DNA of 64,000 nucleotides, from positions 4,460,247 through 4,524,246 of the forward strand of contig NC_052127.1 in assembly GCF_012273895.1 (NCBI RefSeq). Direction: 5' to 3'. Origin of the DNA: Zerene cesonia (taxonomy: Eukaryota; Arthropoda; Insecta; Lepidoptera; Pieridae). Of this stretch, positions 1 through 11,900 are shown in pieces; within the stretch, counting starts at the first letter, position 1; every line of letters starts with the position of its first letter. The notes beneath the pieces are model-generated. The model searched no databases. It was not told the origin of the DNA and saw only the letters and a list, made by a program, of their open reading frames with translations. The translations under genes and the position numbers were made by a program.

Positions 1-387
1 TGGCAGAAAATAAATTATCTTTGTGAGCATAATAATGATAATTTGTGCCCTTACACATGTAAATAAAAAATTACTGATAAATTTGAGTACTTAAGAAAAC
101 AGATCAATTCTTGAGAATTTTTTTATAGAGCATTCCATCCAATGCTATAAAAGTAAAAATTAAAAAGATCAATTCTTGTTAATACATGAATTATTTTTTA
201 TTTTTAGTATTCCCGAGAAACTAAGTACAATCTTAGAATTTGGAGTGGTACCTCCCTTCAACTAAATTCTAGTAACCATTGTCGTAAAAAAAAAGAATAG
301 ATTTTATGTTTACCTATAAATAATTATCCAAATTACTCATAAATATTACAACAAAATAAGGAAAATAATGAAACTCGACAATTTAAA

Positions 388-545
388 ATCTACTAGATTT
401 TGCCCGCGGCTTCGCACGCTTTAAATTCAGAGTAGTTTAAAAGATGTCACACTCTATCTTTAAAATAAACAACATCAAGATCTGTTTTGCAGTTATAAAG
501 ATCAAAACATGCATACACACATACATAGGGGCAGAAGCGGGAAGC
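388..545 (+). repeat. Repeat family B copy in SMAP intron 2
   Basis: Begins near CTAGATTTTGCCCGCGGCTT and continues through TTCGCACGCTTTAAATTC to a GCAGAAGCGGGAAG-like end. It shares order and wording with copies at 19710-19870, 49840-49980 and 57738-57905, so it is an interspersed repeat. It ends about 50 bp from the 3' edge of SMAP exon 2. Positions 1-387 and 724-1909 (introns) show nothing recognisable. Confidence 0.6.
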
Positions 546-592
546 GCCTTTGCTCTATACCGTGTAGTGTACTTTATACAACTAATACTCAC

Positions 593-2027
593 AACTTGTT
601 CCGGTGTCCACGAGTCCAAATTGACGCTCTTCACTTTGGAGATGTGAACGCCGAGATTCCGATGGATGCCAGCACATCTGATGCACAGAAATATGCCGAG
701 ATTCCATGATGCCCATCGAGGACCTGGAAATATATGGATATTATAAGCTTTCATCTATACTAATAATACAAAATTTAAATGTTTGTTTGCACTATCAGGA
801 ATAATATCAATTTCAGAAATTCTTTCTAGGCAACTTGAAAAGATGACTGAAATTTATCTTTGCTTTGAGGAAAAAACAAAGCTTTACCCCTATTGAATTA
901 AAATGTGGACAAACAGTTGTAAGGAAACTCTTGTTTAATACATTTTCCTCCTACATTTCGAATTATACGTAGAATATTGTATTATAAACTCTTTTATCTT
1001 TATAATATTATAGATAATGTAAACATAATAGCCCAAAGTAATCTAATACATTGATTTCGCTGACATCACAGCTCTTGTCATATAAAATTGATTTGAAATT
1101 GAGAATGTATGTGCAAATGGCTCATAATTGAAATGAAAATTTAATTATGAAAACAATGTGTAATGACATATACTCTTATATGTAATAAGGCACATTCCTT
1201 ATTGTTAATACAATAATATAAGGTTTATTAACTAATACAGGTAATCCTATATGAGTTTTGGGTTGTGTGAGTAAAAAACTAGTATGTGTTTTTTTATCCC
1301 AGTGTCAAAATTAAAAAAAAGTCATGTCTGTTCCAATTTATTTTTATTACATGGATGAAGAGTTTATTAGATATTTATATAAGCTGTTGATTTGATTTCT
1401 CAATTTACTTTGATTAACTTGACTGTTATTTAAATGGTATTCAATGATGTATTAAATTGAGTATGTATTCAGTTTTATCAATTATTCAGATAAGCCAATA
1501 ACAATTAAGTGAAATATAATGTTTTTTGAGAATTTGGGTTACTACTATTAAATATCTTACTAATTATCATTAATTATTACAGTCATTAATAAGTTTTAAT
1601 TATTGTAACAAATCAATGAATGAAAACAGGTATTTTATAAAATCATACATGGCCAAGTGATAGCACACTTGGCCGTAAATTAGGCTCATATGCTAAATAA
1701 TAATAATCATTTAAATTGATGACTAAATACTCCTCGAATACCTAAAAGTTCATGAACCTTATATGCATCACGCAACTATTGTGCTATATAGGTGTTGCTA
1801 TATAGTATGTCCGCTTTGCATACAAAGAAACGGTTCCTTAATCTTGTAGAACCACTTGAAACCGTGAGTGTAACTTTATAAATAAAATAAAAAGAAAAGA
1901 TTTGCTCACCCTTCGCGTCACAATCAACACAGTATTTGTTATCTTCATCTTTTAGCATTTGCAATAGAATATTCTGACATCGATCCTGGATTTGTTTTGC
2001 TCGATCTTTTTCACTTTTCGAAGTCAT
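593..2027 (-). CDS. SMAP1: SMAP-type ArfGAP, first two coding exons (3' part outside window)
   Basis: GTPase-activating protein for Arf GTPases; the family acts in clathrin-dependent endosomal traffic. Coding exons are 1910-2027 (start at MTSKSEKDRAK) and 593-723; 118 + 131 nt make exactly 83 codons. The split glycine codon joins exon 1 (CDAKG) to exon 2 (PRWASWN). Across the junction lies the ArfGAP zinc finger CX2CX16CX2C (YCVDC...FLCIRC), followed by GIHRNLG with the arginine finger, then the conserved HISKVKSVNLDSWTPEQV. Splice sites are good: donor GTGAGC after 1910, acceptor CAG before 723, donor GTGAGT after 593. I chose the methionine at 2027 rather than 2048 because SMAP proteins start M-(A/T)-x-K-S-E. 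The remaining exons must lie left of position 1. The 5' end faces VPS15 about 930 bp away. Family certain; SMAP1 versus SMAP2 cannot be decided, and insects generally have one. Confidence 0.93.
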
Positions 2028-2954
2028 TGTGTTAGATAAGCTATTCAATAGAAGAAAAAGGGTGGCCTAGGAATTCTGCTTATTTGTGAAGACAAGACAA
2101 GAAGCCATAGCCACACATAGCGCAAAAGTCACAGCTAGTTCACAAACCACAGATAAGCAATACCCCAGGTAAAAAAATTCAAAACTGAGTAAAAAAATGA
2201 ATCTGCAACTATAATGCTTGCCAGTTGCAAGTAGCAAAATAATTCATTGAAGAACTCAAATAAAAGGGTGTGTAAAATTCACACTTCACATGGTACCATT
2301 AAAAGCCGGACTAAGATTGCTACCTTCTGAAAGAAAATCTTTAAACTTAATATAGTAATGTTTAATTGTACTCTTCTTTCTTCTGTATCTTTTTAATGTT
2401 TATGTTCAAAATAAATAAACAAACATATCTATTCAACACAAAAACGAAACGGTTTTTTCTGTAACCCTTTTCATATTCTCTTTCTCCAACAATGGGGGCA
2501 ATTGATTCGAACGAACAAAATCGATGACTGGAATATACTCTCTCTGAGAAAAAAATTATTAATATATGTATATATAATTGATGTGATTTTTTTTCAAGTG
2601 AAAATAATTATTAAAATGAAGAGAACATATTAACAGCGCGCTTTAATAGAAAAAAAAATTGATGTTTATTTTACCAGCTGAAAGCTGTCACATTTATTAT
2701 GACTATGTCACTTGTCAAATGCGTTGTACGTACTGGCAAAAGTCAAAACACGAGAATGCAATATGCATTAAAAAATTTAGGCAATTTTAAGTTCTAGATC
2801 TACCTAATTAGAAATAATACACACGAATTATTTTTAATATTTATCTAGAAAGAAAAGACATTCTAAGCCTATTGTCTAATCTATTTATAATATGTTTTGG
2901 AAGAAATAGTTATTTGTAGTGATTGCAATTAATTAAATGTTTTAAAATATCGAA
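2028..2954. promoter_or_regulatory. Head-to-head intergenic region between SMAP and VPS15
   Basis: The start codons of SMAP (2027, minus) and VPS15 (2955, plus) are 927 bp apart and point away from each other. The interval must hold both 5' UTRs and promoters unless upstream non-coding exons exist. It is AT-rich with no repeat I recognise and no obvious TATA box placed for either gene. A shared bidirectional promoter is an inference from geometry only. Confidence 0.45.
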
Positions 2955-5900
2955 ATGGGTAATCAACTTGTGGGCATAGCGCCCTCACAGATTTATCCTG
3001 TGGAGCATTATCTTAGTGATCATGTCGACCTATGTTTTGACCAAAGGTATGTTTTGTTTATTACAATGTATTTATTCTTTGTTTCCTGCCTTTGTTTTTG
3101 TGTTCTATATTTATCATGATTCTATGATTATAATATTTCGAAAAGATTCTTGTCCTTTTTATTAGTTTATAATTTTCGTAATTTACTGATATCACAAAGA
3201 CTAAATTATTAAAGTTTGAAGTTAAAAAAAAAACAATAACCTTATTAATAAAATACTAGCTATAACTCGGGGTGTTACGCGTGTATTAACCGGGTAAAAA
3301 ACCTATGTGATATTTCAGACTTTAATCTATCTCTGTACCAAATTTCATAAAGATACAATAAACTGTTTTTGCATGATAGAGTAATCATCCATACTCATAA
3401 ATTTCACAATTACAATATTAGTAGCATGACATAAACCCAAATTGAATTGCTCAGTTATACAGTTAAATAGATAACATTTTATCATATTATACATTGAATA
3501 TTTTATGATTTTCAAAACTTTATCAGTAAATATATAACCATATTTTAGAATATACTATAAATTATTTTTTTTTACTTTTACATTACATAAAGTCTTTTCT
3601 TTAATTGCTTTATAAAAAAAAAATGGTTTACACAAACAGTTGCATTGGGTGTTAGACACCCAAAATGTAGCCCCAATACCCAACTGGCCATACCTAATGC
3701 CACTAGCAACTAAATAACAAACCTCAGTCATGTTTACGAAGCTAGCGAGAACACGGACGCCTTTAAATAAAATGAAAAATAAATTTAAAGTAAATTTTTC
3801 TAACCAGTCTAATCAAAGACCTCCTAGTCCTTATACAGACTTGAATTTTTTTAATATATAATTTATTTACAGCCTTGGATCAACAAGGTTTTTCAAGGTG
3901 GCCAGAGCCCGCACCAGGGAAGGTTTGGTGGTGGTCAAAGTGTTTGCTATTCATGATCCATCATTACCTCTGGCCGAACATAAGGAGAGGATACTGAAAA
4001 TAAAGGAGCAATTAGCTTCTGCGTTCAATTGCTTACCATTTCAAAGAGTTATTGTGAGTTTTTAAATTAATGCAATTATTTTAATGATTTAACATTCACC
4101 AATATGAGAAAACTTTTGATGCTTTCATGTATGTTATCTAGAAGTAACAATTATAACATCTATGGTTGATACTAGTTTAAAAGATGGGAATATAAATTAA
4201 TACAGATAAATATGTATACTAATTTATGTTTCTCCTGTTTTTCTGAATTTGAAATTCCGAGCCATTCCCAATCAAGAAAATATTGTAATTTGCATTCACA
4301 TAATATTACTTACTAAAAATACTCGAACCATATTTGTGAATGCCAAAAGATAATTTGTGCGGGTGATTTTGCATTTAATTAATATAAACTTTTTTTTTAT
4401 AAAGGCCAATAGTACCTTTGGTACCTTGAAAGAACCAGCATATGCATATCTTTCTTACTTTATTTTTATAAGTCGGGTTTTCCTTCCTGACGCTATAGCT
4501 CGAGAACGCACAAATCGATTTCCACGGTTTTGTATTCGTTGGAATCCGAGGGCTCCGTGAGGTTTATAGCTAAGAAAATTCAGGGAAAAATTTCAATAGA
4601 AAAGCAGGAAACTTTTTCATACTGCCATCTGGTGGCGAAACGGAATTCCCGGGTTTGCTTGTTTTAGATAATGTGCATATGCTGGTTCTTAATATTATCT
4701 TCTTATAAGGTGTTCTATCACCAAGTGCACTGGTAATTGGTTCAGAATAACTAATTTACCTTTAATTTGGTTTACACAATCAGTCATGAGGAGTGTTTGA
4801 CACCCTAAACATAGCCCCAATGCCCAACTGATCATATGTAGTGCCACTCGCGATTATATTAAAAGCCTCACTCGTATTTACGAAGCTAGCCAGAACACGG
4901 ACGTATTTAAAATAAATTATAAAAAGTCTGAGCCTACAAAGAAGCGAAGGGGTGTGTTACACCCCACACAACTAATTAATGGTATGTCTCTACTAAGTTT
5001 CGTATGTTTTAATAAAAAAGGTATAATATTTCAGCTTACAGACAAAGCTGGTCTGCTCATTCGCGAGTACTGTAAATGCAGCGTTTACGACAGAATGTCG
5101 ACACGTCCCTTCCTCACAGTGCTCGAAAAGAAATGGATAACATTTCAAGTGTTATATGCTTTACATAGGATGCATAAAATTGGCATTTGTCATGGTGATA
5201 TAAAGGTATGTGATATATAATATATGCTGCTTCCCGCGGTTTCACCTGTGAAAAAGAATTTTTCTTTAGAAAGCCCAATGTTCCTATGGAAATATTTGAA
5301 GTAAAAGTAGACTAACTTATTCTTCATTATATCCTACTGCCGGTGAAAGTCCGGTCAAAATCGGTTTAGGCGTTCCAGAGATAAAGCGGAACAAACAGTC
5401 AGACAGAGACAAAAATTGTAATAAAAAGAGTTTATTTTATTATTTTAAATAGATACTCGCAATTTGATCTACATTATGCATTATTTAAAAATAATAAGTA
5501 AAGTGTGGCCTATTATTTAGGAATAATTTAATTTAACCTTGATTTTTACATAAAGATACTATTATTTATAGTCAACTTATGAAGATAAAATATGTATACA
5601 ACCTAACATCAAAGCATACTGAACTTCTTGTCGTTTTCCTTTCATATTTTATTATATACAATAATCAATCTTTGCTTTCAGTTAGAAAATATAATGGTAA
5701 CATCATGGCTATGGGTTTTACTCACAGACATAGCGTCTTTCAAGCCAACCTTTCTTCCTGATGACAACCCTGCTGACTTCAGCTATTTCTTTGACACATC
5801 CCGTAGAAGACTGTGCTATGTCGCGCCGGAGAGATTTGTGCGCGCCCCTGACCCACATAATAGACAAGCTGTGAGTATATTTAAGTAATAGAGTTTTATA

Positions 5901-8900
5901 ATTATGCATTTTTTAACATGTACTTATGTAATAGAGCATATCTCATACCTTTTTGATGTCATTTGTTGATGGTGTGCCTGTACCTTCCCGAAACATTTCA
6001 ATTTCTGAAACACTAGCTGCGCCCCGCGGTTTCACCCGCGTAAGTACGTATCCCGTAGGAATATCGGGATAAAAAGGTACCTTTATGTTATTCCAGTTGT
6101 CCAGCTATCTATGTACCAAATTTCATTGCAATCGGTTCATTAGTTTTTGCGAGAAAGAGCAACAAACACACACACCTCCTTAGAAACTTTCGCATTTATA
6201 ATATTAGTAGGATTAATGTGTATACTTTTCTAGGGTGATGATAAGATGGCGGGATTATTGCTGAGTGAATCACCCTGTAGGATCGGCGAGCTTGTACCAA
6301 GCATGGACATATTTTCTACAGGGTAAAATCTAAATGCAAAAATTTTCTAGGCAAACATCGCATACATAATAGGGTCTTCTTCAGTCCACCTGTAAGAACT
6401 TCCATAGAAACATTATTAAAAATTTATCCTTAATACTTCTTGAACACTCATCTTTTTTATTTCACAATAGTCGCTCACTCAATCTATTCTCATTAATTGT
6501 AGAATTTATAATTTTTAAGCTTTAATTTTCCACATTTGTAGTGTTTATATTATCCCATTGATCAAATTTCTTTAATATCATCCGTCTCTCTGAAAGCTTA
6601 TACTCTAACTTACTTAAATATTTTAACATTATGTCGCAGTTGTGCTCTCTTAGAGCTCTGGAACGATGGTACTCCAGCATTAGACCTCCCAGGTCTTTTA
6701 GCTTACCGCAATGGAGAAGATCGTCCACCAACGATGACGCTACCACAGAACTGTGACAACGACTTACAAGAGCTCCTCCGGTCTATGACTGAACGAAACC
6801 CTAAGGACAGGAAAAGTGCAGAGATATATTTGGATGAAGCTAGGGGCAAGTGAGTGTATAAGTTTATAGGGGTAGGTTAGAATTTTTAAAAATATAGTAA
6901 TATAGTATGTGGCCAAATATAATATAGGGATTTTGTGAAGTTATGTTCTCTATTTATAATCACATTATATATAAAACAATGTTAAGTATTTCAAATAAAA
7001 TGTGAAAATATTACGTATTGGTGCCTTCTAATTGTAAAAAATTATCAACGTAATAACGTTGTATTGCAGATTATTCCCAGAATACTTCTATTCGTTTCTA
7101 CAATCGTACATGCTGATATTCTCAGCCCAGCCGATCCTGCCCGCGGACGAGAAAATAAGCCGTATCCACCAAGACATAAAGAACATAATAAAGATCTTCA
7201 CTCAACCCTCCGACGAGAAAAACTACCAGGATCTGGTCGACGAGACCACAGAGAGTCAGAAGGTCGAAATTGACACATTAGCCAAGGAAGGGTTTAAAGT
7301 TATGACCGTGAATGTGACAGACTTCGAAGAGGAGGTGGAAAAACAGCCGGAAAGGGCTGAAAAGGGTCCGGATAGTGAAGGCTTAATATTGATCACTTCA
7401 CTCGTTACATCTTGTATAAGAGGGTTGCATCATTGTACTTCCAAGTTGCAGTGTTTGGAAATATTGCAGTTGCTATGTGAGAATTCCAGTTCGGAAACCA
7501 TTTTGGACAGGATATTGCCGTATATTGTGAGTACCTTTAATGTCGCTTTTAGGCATAATAGGAGTTTCGTAATTATAATAATTTTACCGAGTTTACTACG
7601 TACGTAAATGATATTGTGGAATTTATTAAAATATTTAAAGCTATAAAATTTTGATTAATAGGTTTGTTAAGCTTAGCTTAGCTTAACTTTTGTTTAAGTC
7701 AATTCCAATTGTTATCTGTAATTTGTATTTTCTCAACATAAAAGCATTCATTCATATTCTTGGATCGCCATATACACAGATCTACCTGTCGCACGCGCCG
7801 GAAGCGCGAGTGCGCGCGGCCGCGGTGTGGTGCGTGACGCGCTGCGTGTGGTGCGTGCAGTCCCTCCCGCCGCAGGACTGCAACGTGTTCCCGGAGTACA
7901 TCCTGCCGGAGCTCGCCCCGCGGGCCTCCGACCCGGCGCTGCCCGTCCGCATCGCGTACGCTAACAACATCGGTGGGTGGCGGCAAGATGTGTGCAGTCC
8001 CTCCTACTGCAGTACTATAGTAGTTATATTACATTACAATGTAGGTACTCTGATGAAACAGAGACCTCAGTTATATATGGAAAAGGTAGCTGGCGGCTAG
8101 TTTACATGTAGATCGAATGCAATTGAAAGCATTTTTTCAACGGTCCACCAATTGTCGCTGGTTCGTATCCGGCTCGAAGGACCAAAAGTAACGGTAGATA
8201 AATTTAACATATTCCTCGGAAAACTCGTTATTATAATTGAATTTTTTAATGCAGATCACTGGTTGTACGAATACAATGCAGTTTAAGCATATACAACTAT
8301 ATAATAATGTTCAAAAATTAAAATTTATATGGATTTATATTAATAATGATGATGATGATATACTTAAAAGAGAACAGTTTCTGAACCGATTAGAAATTGA
8401 AAATTGTAAGTCTATAAACAGATAAAATATAGAACAGAATAATCACCAACCATTATTCGGTATGGGCGAATATATAATACTAATTGAATACAGTCAAAAC
8501 TGTTTACAACGACATCATTTATAACAATACATCGGTTAAAATGACCAAAATCTGGGGTCCCAACTAAATTATCAACATAACAACATCATCGGTTATTACG
8601 ACAATCGGTTTTTACGACTAAATATGAGAAGTCCCTTTGATGTCATTATAACAGATTTTACTTTCTCTTACCAGCAAAGTTAGCGGAAACGGCGGTACGT
8701 TTTCTGGACCAAACTCAAAACATGGTGGACAAGGAAGCTGCCAATATCAACTACGAAACGGAATTGTCCGCTCTTCATGAAATGGTGAGTCTGTTTAGTA
8801 GATATATATCTTAGTCCTTTTGTTTATTATTTATGCAACAGATTTTGGTGTGGTGTTTTTTAAGGGGGGGGGGGAGATTTTACTCACAATTTCATGCTTC

Positions 8901-11900
8901 TGAAGCCGCGCGCAAAAGTAAGTAATACAAAATAATTTTTACATTTAATACAAAATTGTTCCAGGTACGATCCACCGTCTCGTATCTCCTAACAGATTCG
9001 CAAGCAGTGGTGAAAAGGGCTTTAGTTGAAAACGGGATTACCAAACTTTGCGTGTTCTTTGGGAAACAGAAAGGTTTGTTTTTATCACAGAATAGTTGTT
9101 CAGCCTAATTTTCGAGGAACTTATATATCGATATAAATAAAATAGGTATAATGGTGATGTATTAATTGCGCCGCGCGGTTTCACCCGCGGATTTCATATT
9201 ATAGCTCATGTCTTATTCCGATGTGCAATCTTCTAAAAGGCTTCTAAACTGGTAAAGTACCAGCATGGCATCGTTCAGTTTTGTCTCGACAGCAACGAAT
9301 CATTTTATCCGTCTGTTCACATATCTAGCCTGCTCTAGGGAGATATTACACTATCATTTATCTTGGACCATAGATCTATGAGATCTATAAGTGTTTTATT
9401 GGATAATGTAATATACAGATATGATTCCATTTTGTCATTAAATTAAATTGTCAATTAAAAAGGATCAAACATATCACTTATATGATCTTGGGGACCTAGA
9501 CATAGACCTGAGTAGAACTTTGTCCATTGACGTTTGCAGCGAACGATGTGATCCTCTCCCACATGGTAACCTTCCTCAATGATAAAGAGGAAGTGGCCCT
9601 CAGGGGGTGTTTCTTCGAGCGCGTGGTGGGGGTCGCCGCGTACGTGGGACAACACGCCGCACCGATACTCTTGCCTCTTTTGCAGCAGGTAAGAGTAGGA
9701 GGAAGGAATCCTTCATTGGCTCAATACAATGGAAAAGTATGGAAGGAAATCTCAGTATATATAAAGTGAATAGAAAGGATTAAAATGAAAGGAATCCCGA
9801 GCGATTCTTTTTGTTCAGGAAAAATTTTCCTCCCTTTTTTTCATAAAACATTGTTTATTCATAAACCTCAATTGAATGATACTGGACATTTATTCTGTAA
9901 CAATTTGGTATATTCTTAACTTAGATCTAGTATTTGACGCTTTTTAAATTGTATATTCAAATTAGTTAAATCGTTTGCAATCACTACATAGTATGTTTAT
10001 ATATATGGTAGATCTTTAACGAATTTTGATGGGGTTCTTTTTTGATAGATAGAGTGATTCAACAGAAAGGTTTATATGTATAAAAGGATCAATTAAACTA
10101 CTCCCAATGTAACGTGTGCGAAACCGCAGGGAAAAGCTAGTGATACATAAAATAATTTCCCAGGGTCTCACGGATCCATCGGAGTGGATAATCGCAAAGG
10201 CGATAAGAGCTAGCAGCAGTCTAGCGGAACTAGGTCTGTTGCCCAAGCAAGCTCTCTGTTCGCTTCTAGCCGAGAGCGCCGTGTATCTGGCGCATCCTAA
10301 TTTGTGGGTGAGTTTAAATCATTAAATCGAAATTCTCAAAATGACAGCGGTTCGAATCCTATCTCGTGTACAATTTTCTACTATTCTTTCAAAATTCCTA
10401 ACATGACTACATGAGATAAATACATGTTTGCAGTATGAAACAGAAAGAGATCTGATATGCTAATTTGATAGTGTGTTATACAACTTGATACGGTAGAAAT
10501 AATATCGTAGATAAAGATTAAAAGTTTATTTTAACGATTGAAAAGCAGGCAATCATCCAGATGCTCAAATAATGATCAAATTATTCTTCAAACAGCATAG
10601 TATATTATAGTGATATACTTTTTAAATACTATCAGAACATTTTAAATAATCGCGTAATTTTATTTCCGAGCAACGTACGTACGCGTGTAATGTGTTTGTG
10701 TGCGTGCGGCTCTGTGTACCGACAGAGCCGGCCGAGACCATTGATTTATTGATTAATTGTTTTTGTAGTCCATTTAAAAAGGTTTTCATATTAATTTTCC
10801 ACCGCACCAATCGCCTCCTTGGTACAGTAGTGAACACATTTCCATAGAACCGAGGGGTCCCGGGTTCGATTCCCGGTGGGGACTCACAAAACAAAAGTCT
10901 CGGTCCGGCGGGACACATACGGCTCATCACCTACTTGTCCATAAAGAACATCAATCTGTGACACGTGTATATCATCTGTCCCATACCCCACGCCTTGGTG
11001 GGGACACAGGGCACATGGGACTTAACTTTTTCATGCTAATTTGCAGATACGACATGAAGTATGCGGTCTAGTTGCGTGTGTTGCGATTCTGCTGAACCCA
11101 ATTGATGTGAACTGCAAGATATTGCCGCTAGTGTGGCCGCACCTTAAGCATAAACTCATACAGGTAGAACACCTCGATTATATCTATTTACTTCTATTTT
11201 GAATTTTTTTATTGAATAGGAAAAAATAAAAGACGTAATTGGGTTAATATTAAAACGTGACATGTATTTATGTTTCTTTGTCAGTTTTAATTTTTGTGTT
11301 TTTTTTTTTTTTTCATAATAATGTACTTGATTTTCGCTCGTCTATGGTAAATCTAAGGAGACACAAAAATCATATCATAGAGCCGTGAACCGCTTTCGTA
11401 ACGAGATGTAAGAAAAATAAAAAAACGTACTTGCATCTATAGTATTAATTAAATATAACTTTGATTCAAGGACAGTTTCCTTATATTAGTTTCTCATATT
11501 ATAATGCATTTCAAATTTAAACATTAACTACGATTTATGGTAATTAAAAAAAACAGTTTTCTCCAATTAATTAGACATCGATATGGAGCTACAAATTTTC
11601 AGGTAGAAAGAGCTGAGCTACTGCTCGAGAGTCTAGCGGAACCTATACCCAGGAAAGTGCTGGATGCTGTTCTGAGGCACGGAGATGTTGATAGATTGGT
11701 GCAAACACTGCGGGAGAGGAAGAACGCTAGATTACGGGTGAGCTTGCTGTCCGGCGAATTTTGTATGGTTGATAGTTGAATTATTTTTTTGATCCTTCGA
11801 GCTGGATTTTTAGCATCACCGTAATAAATGAACGTTTGTTTGTTTGGATGTTTGTACGTCAATCACGCTTAAACTTCTGAACGGATTTTGAGGAAGTTTG

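Noticed and set aside
10622..10930. A 102-codon minus-strand ORF
   Set aside because: It reads through a tRNA-derived SINE in a VPS15 intron.
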